Shown here piece after piece: positions 53,754-62,554 of a stretch of DNA of 64,000 nucleotides (the stretch's first letter is position 1; each line of letters starts with the position of its first letter). Made by a program: the position numbers and the translations under genes. Source of the stretch: JAOABV01 sp039801465. Lineage in GTDB: Bacteria > Hydrothermota > Tepidihabitantia > Tepidihabitantales > CAIPLT01. The DNA lies in NCBI GenBank assembly GCA_039801465.1, contig JBDRUT010000002.1, forward strand, positions 82,897-146,896, written 5' to 3'. The notes under the pieces were generated by a model. The model was not told the DNA's origin. It made no database searches and saw only the letters and a program-made list of their open reading frames with translations.

Positions 53754-54725
53754 TCAGCGACCTCCAATCATTGATTGTAGTTTTTTGAGTCGGTCAATAC
53801 CAATAAGTTCAATATATTCATCATGATTCTTCACGCCGTAGACATATTTATCTAAATAGGCTTTAACTTTTGCCGGGTCTTTGGAGTCTTCTAAAAAAGA
53901 TTTCAGGTGTTCTTCATCTCGCCAATACATATAACACATTTCACCAGGATGCGAACCAAAAGGAGCATGTACTACTGCATCAACTAAAAAGTAAGGAATA
54001 ATCGTATGCTCAGGATATTTTCTGATTTCTTCGGTGTCAATAATCTCTTCGGCACTGACAATTAATTTTTTGGATGCGCGAGCCAGTTCAAAGGCAAATC
54101 CCGAAATACCATCAATCTGACAATTACCATATTTATCTGCTCGATGGACATGAATTAATCCTACATCTAAAAACAGAGCCGGCAACAATGCAACTTTTTG
54201 TCCAGTAAAAGGACATTGAACAACTTTTGCTGCACTGTGTTTCAAAGTATCAGTGCCAAGCATCGAAAAAGTTGGTATAAACGGAATTCCCATTGCCGCA
54301 GCTTTGAATCGCCAGGTAATTGCGGCATTAGACCAATCAGTAGTTTTTACTCTGCCACTTTCTACTGCTCGGCGTAAGATATTAGAAATTCCGTAAACTT
54401 CCCAAGCAATATAAGTAATGTCAAGAGTATCAACTAAGTCTGCAGCCAAAAGTAAATCGATTTCATGAATCCCCTGACCAGCAACCCGGAGATGTTTTTT
54501 GCCTTGTCGAATTAACTCTCGGGTTAATGACATTGGTGCACGAACTGTGCCATAGAGTTCAGTTCCAATATAGTCTCCATCTTGGACAAATTTCGCAATT
54601 GCTTCTTGTTCACTCATTAATTTTGGAGTGAGTGTCTTATCTTTATGTTTGTGTACCCATTCTCGAAAACCCCAGACATCCGGTTTTTGAAACAATTCAC
54701 CTAAGCCTGATTCTATGACATCCAT
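53754..54725 (-). CDS. CoA-transferase subunit A (glutaconate CoA-transferase-like)
   Basis: 323 residues. MDVIESGLGELF opening, then LMSEQEAIAKFVQDGDYIG and VGLIHVHRADKYGNCQIDG, which are subunit-A signatures. I start it at the ATG 54725 because GGAGG lies 6 nt before it and an upstream duplicate preserves the same start and ribosome-binding site; the frame from 54737 would include that site as codons. Its start overlaps by 13 bp the stop of a short leader ORF derived from its own 5' end. Confidence 0.88.
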   Translation of the reverse strand: MDVIESGLGELFQKPDVWGFREWVHKHKDKTLTPKLMSEQEAIAKFVQDGDYIGTELYGTVRAPMSLTRELIRQGKKHLRVAGQGIHEIDLLLAADLVDTLDITYIAWEVYGISNILRRAVESGRVKTTDWSNAAITWRFKAAAMGIPFIPTFSMLGTDTLKHSAAKVVQCPFTGQKVALLPALFLDVGLIHVHRADKYGNCQIDGISGFAFELARASKKLIVSAEEIIDTEEIRKYPEHTIIPYFLVDAVVHAPFGSHPGEMCYMYWRDEEHLKSFLEDSKDPAKVKAYLDKYVYGVKNHDEYIELIGIDRLKKLQSMIGGR

Positions 54726-54985
54726 AGTTTCCTCCATTGATCAAGAATAGATTTCAAATTGATATCAACATTAACTAAATTCACCATTGGGGACAATTCA
54801 ACTAAACCTGACCCTAAAACTTTCATCCCTACCTTCGTCGATGAGAAATGGTTCTTGAAATCAATTGTAATATTAACTGAATCTGCGACTTGAAACAATT
54901 CACCTAAGCCTGATTTTATGACATCCATAATTGCCTCCGTTGATACAGAATCTTTTTGAATTAATCTTAATATCAAATAATATCA
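54692..54985 (-). repeat. About 101-bp tandem repeat at the CoA-transferase start
   Basis: The word ACAATTCA and its surroundings recur at 54692, 54793 and 54895 (periods 101 and 102 bp). Copies 1 and 3 are closest (about 85% over 60 bp); the middle copy is more diverged. Each covers the first codons and the upstream region of the gene. Confidence 0.8.
54713..54928 (-). CDS. 71-aa leader ORF made of duplicated CoA-transferase starts
   Basis: Begins MDVIKSGLGELFQVADSV, nearly the same as subunit A (MDVIESGLGELFQKPDV), with its own GGAGG ribosome-binding site. A second degenerate copy follows inside it (MKVLGSGLVELSPMV). It ends at a TAG that overlaps the subunit A start by 13 bp. This looks like two extra copies of the gene's 5' end kept open as an ORF. 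It may be an accident or a leader that couples translation. No independent function is expected. Confidence 0.5.
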   Translation of the reverse strand: MDVIKSGLGELFQVADSVNITIDFKNHFSSTKVGMKVLGSGLVELSPMVNLVNVDINLKSILDQWRKLWMS

Positions 54986-55042
54986 TCATAAAACCGATTG
55001 TGTGTGCATAAAATATAATTGCAAAAATATTAGTTGTCAATC

Positions 55043-55071
55043 TTGACATTGAGATTAGATAAATATATTAT
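55043..55071 (+). promoter_or_regulatory. Promoter upstream of the porin
   Basis: TTGACA (55043-55048), a 17-bp spacer, TATTAT (55066-55071). A short ORF begins 7 nt after the -10 box; the porin itself begins about 100 nt after it. Confidence 0.55.
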
Positions 55072-55078
55072 TTACATA

Positions 55079-55171
55079 ATGTTTCTAATGGATGCAATGA
55101 ATCTCAATGTCAAAGAAATTGTTCGGTTGAGTTATTCGCATCTGCTCAAAATGATAATAAAAAAGAAGTAA
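55079..55171 (+). CDS. Possible 30-aa leaderless leader peptide
   Basis: ATG 7 nt after the -10 box, 30 codons (begins MFLMDAMNLNVKEIV, ends MIIKKK), stop 2 nt before the porin ATG. If transcription starts as predicted, ribosomes would begin here first and could couple into the porin gene, whose own ribosome-binding site (AAGAAG) is weak. Unproven. Confidence 0.35.
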   Translation: MFLMDAMNLNVKEIVRLSYSHLLKMIIKKK

Positions 55172-55173
55172 TT

Positions 55174-56100
55174 ATGAGAAAAATTTTATTAATAGCGATA
55201 GTGTCTGTTCCTTTGCTCATCTATGCTCAAGATGTAAAAATCAGCCAAGGTAAACTGACATTCGATGGTTGTATATGGGCACAATGTCGCTTAACTAAAG
55301 ATACATTTACTTTCAATCGCCGTAATGCTTTTATCGGATTAACTGCGAATTTAACCAGCTGGGCAACCAGCCGAATCTATTTTGATATTGCAGATATTTC
55401 CAATAAACCATTATATGACCTTTATGTTAATCTCAAGCCGATTTCTAATTTGGGTATTATTTTCGGACAATTTAAGTTACCTTTAGGCATTGAAGTTCTA
55501 ACTAAACCGGAAAACTTGGAATTGATTGATTATTCATTAATCGGAAGGACTCCTCAGCGAGCACCAAAAGGAACTCGGGACATTGGCGTTCAGATGTCTT
55601 ATAAACAATCATTAATAGAAGCGAGTGTGGCTTGTGTTAATGGTGTTGGTCGTAATATCATCCCAGATGATAATAAGAACAAATGTTTTGCTGGCCGAAT
55701 TATTGCTAAACCAATTGCAGTGCCGCTTTTAGTCCCGGGAATAAATTTTTATCTGGGCAAATATGAACCGGATACATCGTTTCATCGTCTCGGTGCCGAA
55801 GTTAACTTCGCATTTAATCCGATTAGTGTTAAAACTGAATTCCTTCATACCAAAGATGTTTCTGTTGCTGGTACAGGTTTTTATATCCAATCCAGTTACA
55901 TTTGGAAATTTTTACAACCAGTAATCAGATTTTCTACTTATAAAAAGCAGTCGCACGACCGAAATAATGAATTAACTTTAGGAATAAATTATCGTCCCCT
56001 TGCCGACAATCTGAAAATAATGCTTAATTATAAATTTGAGCAGATAGACAACAATACAAATCAAAAAAATTTAGTTTGCCAACTACAGTTTGCTTTCTAA
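55174..56100 (+). CDS. Outer-membrane porin, phosphate-selective O/P-like
   Basis: 308 residues. Signal peptide about 1-18 (LLIYA|QDV). Antiparallel barrel strands with the OprO/OprP-type phrase GIIFGQFKLPLGIEVLTKPENLELID and a C-terminal strand ending LVCQLQFAF, aromatic last residue as in BAM substrates. Passage of anions or general solutes cannot be told apart from sequence. Confidence 0.8.
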   Translation: MRKILLIAIVSVPLLIYAQDVKISQGKLTFDGCIWAQCRLTKDTFTFNRRNAFIGLTANLTSWATSRIYFDIADISNKPLYDLYVNLKPISNLGIIFGQFKLPLGIEVLTKPENLELIDYSLIGRTPQRAPKGTRDIGVQMSYKQSLIEASVACVNGVGRNIIPDDNKNKCFAGRIIAKPIAVPLLVPGINFYLGKYEPDTSFHRLGAEVNFAFNPISVKTEFLHTKDVSVAGTGFYIQSSYIWKFLQPVIRFSTYKKQSHDRNNELTLGINYRPLADNLKIMLNYKFEQIDNNTNQKNLVCQLQFAF

Positions 56101-56228
56101 AAACTGTTGCAAATAGAATGTGTAGTATAATCTCTTCTTGTAATTATGTTGAAGAAAAATTTTGACGATAAATAATCTTTGTGTTAACGAATGCAGTATT
56201 TAAAAAGAAACCCATATTACGAATACTC

Positions 56229-56257
56229 TTGACATTTTTTTGAATTTAATTTATCAT
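56229..56257 (+). promoter_or_regulatory. Promoter of tRNA-Ile
   Basis: TTGACA (56229-56234), a 17-bp spacer, TATCAT (56252-56257), 12 nt before the mature tRNA 5' end. An adjacent TATAAT at 56257-56262 would need a 22-bp spacer. Confidence 0.5.
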
Positions 56258-56269
56258 ATAATAAGATTT

Positions 56270-56343
56270 GGGCCTATAGCTCAGTTGGTTAGAGCGCGTC
56301 CCTGATAAGGACGAGGTCAGTAGTTCAATTCTACTTAGGCCCA
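56270..56343 (+). tRNA. tRNA-Ile (anticodon GAT)
   Basis: 74 nt cloverleaf. Acceptor GGGCCTA pairs with TAGGCCC; the D arm has AGCTCAGTTGGTTAGAGC; the anticodon stem CGTCC/GGACG carries GAT at 56304-56306; the T arm has AGTAG-TTCAATT-CTACT. CCA is not encoded. A T-run follows as terminator. It stands alone, not in a ribosomal RNA operon. Confidence 0.97.
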
Positions 56344-56410
56344 TTTTTTTAATTTATTAAATTTCTTTCCATCCAATGATTTCTCTAAATAATATAAAGG
56401 AGGATTGAAA

Positions 56411-57277
56411 ATGAAGCGCAATAAACTTATTCTCATAATTGTCTTTGTAGTTATTGCCTATATATTAGGCTTAATCTTATTGATGAACCGATTACAAAAA
56501 GGAAATGTCGGCATTATAAAAACTAAAGCCATTGGTGTTATTGAGGTTGAAGGCATGATTTTGGATGCAAAACCAATTGTGCGACAACTTAAAACTTATG
56601 CTAAAAATCCATTTATTAAAGCCATTGTCTTAAGAATTGACAGTCCTGGCGGTGGTGTAAGTGCGAGTCAAGAAATTTACAATGAGATTAATAAGGTCAA
56701 AACAAAAGGGAAAAAGATTGTCGTATCAATGGGTGCAGTTGCTGCTTCTGGTGGATATTACATTTCATGTCCGGCAGATATAATTGTGGCTAATCCTGGA
56801 ACTTTAACCGGTTCAATTGGAGTTATTATGGAATATCCTATGGTTGAAGAACTGTTAAAGAAATTAGGTATTAAGATGGAAGTAATAAAATCTCGGGAAC
56901 ATAAAGACATCGGCTCGCCCTTTCGGAAAATGACCGAAAGAGAAAAGCGACTTTTATCTGAAGTTGTCATTGATATTTATCAACAATTTGTTGATGTTGT
57001 CAGCACAAATCGTAATTTATCAAAAGATAAAGTATTAGACCTTGCTGACGGCAGAATTCTTTCTGGTCAACAAGCACAGAAGTTAGGATTAGTAGATAGT
57101 CTGGGTTCTTATGAAGATGCAATAAGAATTGCCAGTAATATGGTAGGAATAAGCGGTGAGCCTTATATAATTAAAGAGCGACCGAAATTCTCTTTGTTAA
57201 AAAGATTATTCAGTCGCTCCCTAAATTATCTTGTTAGTCCGATTCCGATGTTTCTTTATCGATATCAAACGGATTAA
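56411..57277 (+). CDS. sppA: Signal peptide peptidase SppA (short form)
   Basis: 288 residues, one N-terminal membrane helix (about 5-25) and a single ClpP-like protease domain. The catalytic pair is S113 (GAVAASGGYY) and K165 (SREHKDIGSPFR), 52 residues apart as in the Bacillus enzyme. It degrades signal peptides left in the membrane. AAGGAGG lies 7 nt before the ATG at 56411; the TTG two codons earlier touches the ribosome-binding site. Confidence 0.93.
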   Translation: MKRNKLILIIVFVVIAYILGLILLMNRLQKGNVGIIKTKAIGVIEVEGMILDAKPIVRQLKTYAKNPFIKAIVLRIDSPGGGVSASQEIYNEINKVKTKGKKIVVSMGAVAASGGYYISCPADIIVANPGTLTGSIGVIMEYPMVEELLKKLGIKMEVIKSREHKDIGSPFRKMTEREKRLLSEVVIDIYQQFVDVVSTNRNLSKDKVLDLADGRILSGQQAQKLGLVDSLGSYEDAIRIASNMVGISGEPYIIKERPKFSLLKRLFSRSLNYLVSPIPMFLYRYQTD

Positions 57278-57292
57278 TTTAATTTCCGTTTT

Positions 57293-57703
57293 TTATTCTC
57301 CGGATCCAGTCTCAACCACCCTGCCACCTAAATCTCGAATTAGTCGTCTGATATCGCGCTTTAGGTCTCGAATCTGAATTACTGCTTCTTCACGTTCTTT
57401 ACGGTCTTCCTTTTCTTTTAATGAAGCAACGATTGTTGCTAACTCATTTAGTTTTGAATCCAATTCCATAAGCATTGATTGTTGTTCCGGTGTTGGCGCA
57501 GTAAGTTTACCTTTAACCTCTTCGCTTCTCTGGAGGAGTCGGTCTAAATCTTTTTCCGACCGAGCAATAAACGCATCATAGGCTTCGCCTTTTACCGGCA
57601 GAACGCCCATCATCTGTCGCTGTTGCCTTCGCGAAGTAACAGTAAAGATAACCGCGACCACGACTAAAATACCGACAATAGTCCATACAATGATTCGTGT
57701 CAT
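57293..57703 (-). CDS. Single-pass membrane protein with coiled coil
   Basis: 136 residues: one membrane helix (about 4-23), then a soluble part with a predicted coiled coil (about 48-130; RSEKDLDRLLQRSEEVKGKL, SKLNELATIVASLKEKEDRKEREE). No domain recognised. AGGAGG before the ATG. Lies 62 bp downstream of secA on the same strand, so it may be co-transcribed and act at the membrane. Function unknown. Confidence 0.65.
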   Translation of the reverse strand: MTRIIVWTIVGILVVVAVIFTVTSRRQQRQMMGVLPVKGEAYDAFIARSEKDLDRLLQRSEEVKGKLTAPTPEQQSMLMELDSKLNELATIVASLKEKEDRKEREEAVIQIRDLKRDIRRLIRDLGGRVVETGSGE

Positions 57704-57765
57704 ATTTGCCTCCTATTGGTTCTTACAAATGGCAATTATATTATATAACATCCGCCATTTGCGAT

Positions 57766-60700
57766 TTATTGATTCATACCACAGCATTTTTTATATTTTT
57801 TCCCTGAACCACACGGACAGGGTTCATTTCTACCTATTTTTACTGAATGCACGGTCATTGGTCTTGGTGCTTGACCGTCGGTTTTAAGGGAAGTTGATTG
57901 ATGTGTTTTGATATTTTCTAACGAGGCCGAATTGTTGGTTGATGAAATTCCACTACTGGCAATAGTTACTGTTGCTGGCTTATATGCTCTAATCGGTTGA
58001 GACGCTCTACGAGTTTCTGCAGTTTGCACTTGTGCTCGAAAGAGAAGACTTACTGCATCTTTATTAAAATCAGCCATCATCTGATTAAACATCTGAAATG
58101 ATTCTTGTTTATACTCAATAAGCGGGTCTTTTTGACCATAAGCCACCAAACCAATGCCTTCGCGTAAAATATCCAAGTCATAAAGATGGTCGCGCCATTT
58201 ATGGTCAATTATACGCAAAAAAACCGCTTTGACAAGTTCCGAAAATAATTCTTTGCCTAACTCGGTTTCTCGCTGAAAATAACGGTCGCGAGCAATCTTT
58301 TTGAGTGAGTCCGATAGCACATTTGCTTTCATTAAGGGAATCTCTTTTTCATCAATGGTAAAATCTGCCAGAAAGATTATACCAAATTCGCCTTTGATTG
58401 CATCCCAATCCCAGTTTTCTGGATATTTGTCCGCAGCGTAATTTTCAATTATGCGGTCAATCACATCATCTGCCGCCGAACAATAGATCTCAAAAAGATT
58501 TTCACCTCTTAAAATCTGGTCGCGCAAATGATAGACAACTTCTCTTTGCCGGTTCATTACATCATCATATTCTAAGAGATGTTTTCGAATTTCAAAATTA
58601 CGGGTTTCAACTCGCTTTTGCGCATTTTCAATTGCTCGACTTACCAAAGGATGCTGGATTGGTTCCATTTCTTTAACGCCAAAACGGTCCATAATACCAG
58701 CTAAACGGTCCGAACCGAACAATCGCATCAAATCGTCTTCTAAAGATAAAAAGAATCTGGTTGAACCCGGGTCACCTTGACGACCAGCACGACCGCGCAA
58801 TTGATTGTCGATTCTTCTTGCCTCGTGGCGTTCAGTGCCGATGATATAAAGCCCACAAGGAACCTCATCAATACAAGGACCTTTTTCTTCCCAGATTTTA
58901 CAACTTCCACCAGTATGTTTAGTAATATAACAACCTTCACCTTTAACCACGCCTTTGCCCAGTTTAATATCAGTTCCTCTTCCTGCCATATTAGTAGCAA
59001 TTGTTACTGCTCCGGGTTGTCCAGCAAGTGCAACGATTTCTGCTTCCTTTTGATGATATTTAGCATTTAACACTTGGTGATTAATACCCCGGCGCCTTAA
59101 CATTCTTGATAAAGTTTCTGATGCTTCAACTGATGTTGTACCAACCAAGATTGGTCGTCCTTCTCGGTGCCATTTTTCAATTTCATTTAATACCGCATTA
59201 TATTTTTCTCTGCGGGTTTTATAAATTACATCCGGGTAATCAATTCTTCGTACTGGCTCATTCGTCGGAATTTCAATCACATCTAATTTATAGGTTGACC
59301 AGAACTCACTGGCTTGAGTTACTGCCGTTCCGGTCATACCCGCTAATTTTTCATACATCCGAAAGTAATTCTGGATTGTGATTGTTGCTAAAGTTTGTGT
59401 CTCTTCTTGAACTCGAACGCCTTCTTTGGCTTCTAAGGCTTGATGTAAGCCATCCGAATATCTTCGACCGGGCATCAATCGGCCGGTAAATTCATCAACA
59501 ATAATTACTTTATTATCCTGAACAATATAATCAACATCTTTTTCAAATAGCGTATATGCTTTTAGTAAGGCTTGAAAATTGTGGAGAATCTCGCTCTTTT
59601 TTGCATACCGCTCATAGGCTTTTTCTTTCTCGTAGATTTTCTCTTTTGGTGTTAATTTCTCGTTATTATCAATCTTGGATATCTCTAATGATAAATCCGG
59701 TAAAGTGAAAAATTCCGGGTCATTAGGTGCTAAGAAATTTCTTCCTTTTTCCGTTAAATCAATCGTATGATTTTTCTCATCAACCACAAACAAGAGTTCA
59801 GCATCAAGTTCGTGCATTCTCTTATCCCGAATAAAATCTAATTCAACTTTTTCAATTAATTTTTTGACACCTTCTTCTTGTTCTACTTTCATCAATCGTT
59901 TATTTTTCGGTGAGCCCCGACGTGCCTGAAGAAACTTTATGCCAGCTTCATAATTTTTACCTTCTCGTAATAATCTTTCGCCCTCATCGACAAGCCGATT
60001 AACTAAAATCGTCTGGGATTGATAGGCACGTTTGACTAACGGTGTCAGATTATCAAATCCTCTATCTGAAGCTTCAACTGGTCCAGAAATAATTAACGGT
60101 GTGCGCGCTTCATCAATTAAGATTGAATCAACTTCGTCAACAATCGCATAGTAATGTCCTCGTTGGACTTTATCTTCCCATCTTATTACCATATTATCGC
60201 GCAGATAATCAAAACCGAATTCGTTATTAGTTCCGTAGGTAATATCTGCATTATAATGCGGTTTTCTTTCTGATGGTTCCATTCCTTGTTGAATGCAGCC
60301 GACAGTTAATCCTAAAGTTTCATAAATTGGTCCCATCCATTCTCGGTCCCGACGCGCCAGATAATCATTAACTGTAACTAAATGCACACCGCGCTTTGTC
60401 AAGGCATTTAGATACAAAGGCATTGTTGCGACCAATGTTTTACCTTCACCGGTCTTCATTTCGGCAATTTTGCCTTCGTGTAAGACAATAGCACCAATCA
60501 ACTGGACATCAAAAGGCACCATATTCCAAGTGGTCTCTATACCACAAACCAACCATTTTTTACCGCAAAGTCTTCGGCAAGTCTCTTTTACTAAAGCAAA
60601 TGCTTCGGGTAAAATATCGTCTAAACTTTCGCCGTCTTTTATTCGGGCAATAAAATCTTCTGTTCTTTTTGGTAATTCCGCGTCAGGAATATCTTTTAAC

Positions 60701-60801
60701 TTTTCCCAAACCTGATTAATTTCGGCAACTTTTAGCCAAAGCCGATTCAATTCCCGAGCGTTTTTCGTACCCAAGATTTTACTAAGAATCTTTGTCAACA
60801 T
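57766..60801 (-). CDS. secA: Preprotein translocase ATPase SecA
   Basis: 1011 residues, about 110 longer than E. coli SecA, as in Bacteroidetes/Chlorobi-type enzymes. Walker A region MKTGEGKTLVAT, DEVDSILIDEARTPLIISG, GTDIKLG and GRAGRQGDPGSTRFFLSLEDD are present. The C-terminus has the zinc-binding SEC-C motif CPCGSGKKYKKCCG. An extra insertion after GTDIKLG (about 58850-58960) holds four cysteines before GLYIIGTERHEARR. A promoter with leader and AAGG site lies upstream. Works with SecG (340). Confidence 0.97.
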   Translation of the reverse strand: MLTKILSKILGTKNARELNRLWLKVAEINQVWEKLKDIPDAELPKRTEDFIARIKDGESLDDILPEAFALVKETCRRLCGKKWLVCGIETTWNMVPFDVQLIGAIVLHEGKIAEMKTGEGKTLVATMPLYLNALTKRGVHLVTVNDYLARRDREWMGPIYETLGLTVGCIQQGMEPSERKPHYNADITYGTNNEFGFDYLRDNMVIRWEDKVQRGHYYAIVDEVDSILIDEARTPLIISGPVEASDRGFDNLTPLVKRAYQSQTILVNRLVDEGERLLREGKNYEAGIKFLQARRGSPKNKRLMKVEQEEGVKKLIEKVELDFIRDKRMHELDAELLFVVDEKNHTIDLTEKGRNFLAPNDPEFFTLPDLSLEISKIDNNEKLTPKEKIYEKEKAYERYAKKSEILHNFQALLKAYTLFEKDVDYIVQDNKVIIVDEFTGRLMPGRRYSDGLHQALEAKEGVRVQEETQTLATITIQNYFRMYEKLAGMTGTAVTQASEFWSTYKLDVIEIPTNEPVRRIDYPDVIYKTRREKYNAVLNEIEKWHREGRPILVGTTSVEASETLSRMLRRRGINHQVLNAKYHQKEAEIVALAGQPGAVTIATNMAGRGTDIKLGKGVVKGEGCYITKHTGGSCKIWEEKGPCIDEVPCGLYIIGTERHEARRIDNQLRGRAGRQGDPGSTRFFLSLEDDLMRLFGSDRLAGIMDRFGVKEMEPIQHPLVSRAIENAQKRVETRNFEIRKHLLEYDDVMNRQREVVYHLRDQILRGENLFEIYCSAADDVIDRIIENYAADKYPENWDWDAIKGEFGIIFLADFTIDEKEIPLMKANVLSDSLKKIARDRYFQRETELGKELFSELVKAVFLRIIDHKWRDHLYDLDILREGIGLVAYGQKDPLIEYKQESFQMFNQMMADFNKDAVSLLFRAQVQTAETRRASQPIRAYKPATVTIASSGISSTNNSASLENIKTHQSTSLKTDGQAPRPMTVHSVKIGRNEPCPCGSGKKYKKCCGMNQ

Positions 60802-60819
60802 AAGAAATCCTTATATATT

Positions 60820-60848
60820 ATAGTAATATCTATTAACAGCAATGTCAA
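60820..60848 (-). promoter_or_regulatory. Promoter of secA
   Basis: On the minus strand: TTGACA (60843-60848), a 17-bp spacer, TACTAT (60820-60825). About 18 nt separate the -10 box from the ATG, with AAGG in between. Confidence 0.45.
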
Positions 60849-61456
60849 GAGATGAACAGAGAATGGTAAAACGAATGTTTAAACTCAAGAAAAAATTAAA
60901 TTGAAAAAATGCCACCATAACAAAGTTTAACTTTGATATAAGCAATATATCATCTGCCTGTAAAAGTCATTTCATATATCTTTCTATTTCAAAACATGTT
61001 TATAGAATGAAAAAATAGAATATCTTAGTATCTCAATCTCTACTTATAGATCAAAAAGTTGAAATATGTTCGTATGTTTTGAAATCATAAATTAAGGTTG
61101 CATTATCATCATAAAAAATTACCCAGGTTTTTCAGACCAGAAACCCAACTAGGACTCTCGGTTGTCTAACAGGTAAGCCGGTCGGCAAGCCAGGGGGCAG
61201 GCCTGAGGGCAAGCCGGTGGGCTGCCTATGGGCTTGCCCATTCAACAACCAAATCGACAAATGTTTAGACTGCCCATTCAGTAATCGATTGATTTAACCT
61301 CTCGATTATCAATATGATAGCAGAATGGACCACCTGATCTGTTGCATATTGTGCCAGGCAGACTAATTAAAATGATTGTTTTCCATCTTCACAAAATTGA
61401 TGTTATCTATTTTGATATTTGTAAGATTTAGTAATTAGTGAAGAGAAATTTTCTGA
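60849..61456. other. Spacer with copy 2 of the intergenic repeat
   Basis: About 0.6 kb between genes on the same strand. Holds the GC-richer repeat at 61155-61338. No ORF or RNA gene recognised. Confidence 0.5.
61155..61338. repeat. Intergenic repeat family, copy 2, with GC-rich hairpin
   Basis: Aligns with 21858-22000 on both sides of a GC-rich centre. The centre has several GGCAAGCC-like words and a perfect 9-bp inverted repeat, GGGCAAGCC (61207-61215) with GGCTTGCCC (61231-61239). Flanking blocks TTTAGAC, CGATTGATTTA and GATTATCAATA match copy 1. Its base composition stands out from the AT-rich surroundings. Confidence 0.65.
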
Positions 61457-62554
61457 TTAAATTCTATTTTCTGTGGTTTTGTCAAAAAGATGGATTTTTT
61501 CGTTATCAATATAGAAAGTTCTGATTTCTCCAACTTTACCTAAGAATTGACTGTGAAATCTTGCAGTGATTAGGCAGTTATTAATCTCAAAATAGACGAT
61601 GGTTTCACTTCCCATTGGTTCAATAACTTGGACTTTTGCATTAACGGATGGTAAGTTTCGGCCTTCGGGATTTTGGAAATAGATATCTTCTGGTCGAATA
61701 CCTAAAATCACTTCTTTATCTTTCAGATTTTGAAGGCGAGAGTAATATTGATGCGGAAGATTAATATTTAATACCGGACTCTCAAATCTTATTACAGGTC
61801 CACTTTCTATTTTTATGATACCATCAATAAAATTAATTGGCGGACTGCCAATAAATCCAGCAACAAATTTATTCACTGGCTCATTGTATAAGGTAATTGC
61901 TTTATCGACTTGAAGTAATTTTCCTTGCCGCATGACACCGATGCGTTCGCCTAAAGTCATTGCTTCAACTTGGTCATGGGTAACATAGAAAGTTGTGGTT
62001 TTTAATCTTTGGTGTAATTGTGATAACTCCGCACGCATTTGGACCCGCAATTTAGCATCAATATTAGACAAAGGTTCATCAAAAAGGAAGACTGATGGAT
62101 TACGCACAATTGCTCGGCCAACTGCAACTCGTTGACGTTCACCACCAGAAAGGGCTTTCGGTTTTCGGTTGAGCAGATGTTCAATATTTAAGATCTTGGC
62201 AGCTTCATGAACCCTTTTATGAATTTCTGATTTAGGAACTTTTCTTAATTTCAGTCCAAATGCCATATTATCAAAAGCAGTCATATGTGGATAGAGCGCA
62301 TAATTTTGAAATACCATTGCAATATTTCGGTCTTTTGGTGCAATATCATTAACAACTCTATCACCAATATAAATTTTGCCTTGGGTTGGCTCTTCTAAAC
62401 CCGCGATAATTCTCAAAACCGTAGTTTTGCCACAACCCGAAGGACCGACCAATACAAAGAATTCACCATCTTTGATTTCTAAATTCAGATTATCGACCGC
62501 AATAACTTTATTGTCAAATACTTTGGTTATATTCTCTAAAAGAACTCGACTCAT
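61457..62554 (-). CDS. ABC transporter ATPase, UgpC/MalK type
   Basis: 365 residues. Walker A G37-T45 (GPSGCGKTT), Q-loop VFQNYALYPHM, signature LSGGERQR (135-142), Walker B with DE at 159-160 (FLFDEP), and a C-terminal TOBE regulatory domain (about 240-360; LGIRPEDIYF). This group powers uptake of sugars or glycerol-phosphate and often serves several permeases. No permease or binding protein is adjacent. The gene start is tandemly duplicated upstream. Confidence 0.93.
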   Translation of the reverse strand: MSRVLLENITKVFDNKVIAVDNLNLEIKDGEFFVLVGPSGCGKTTVLRIIAGLEEPTQGKIYIGDRVVNDIAPKDRNIAMVFQNYALYPHMTAFDNMAFGLKLRKVPKSEIHKRVHEAAKILNIEHLLNRKPKALSGGERQRVAVGRAIVRNPSVFLFDEPLSNIDAKLRVQMRAELSQLHQRLKTTTFYVTHDQVEAMTLGERIGVMRQGKLLQVDKAITLYNEPVNKFVAGFIGSPPINFIDGIIKIESGPVIRFESPVLNINLPHQYYSRLQNLKDKEVILGIRPEDIYFQNPEGRNLPSVNAKVQVIEPMGSETIVYFEINNCLITARFHSQFLGKVGEIRTFYIDNEKIHLFDKTTENRI

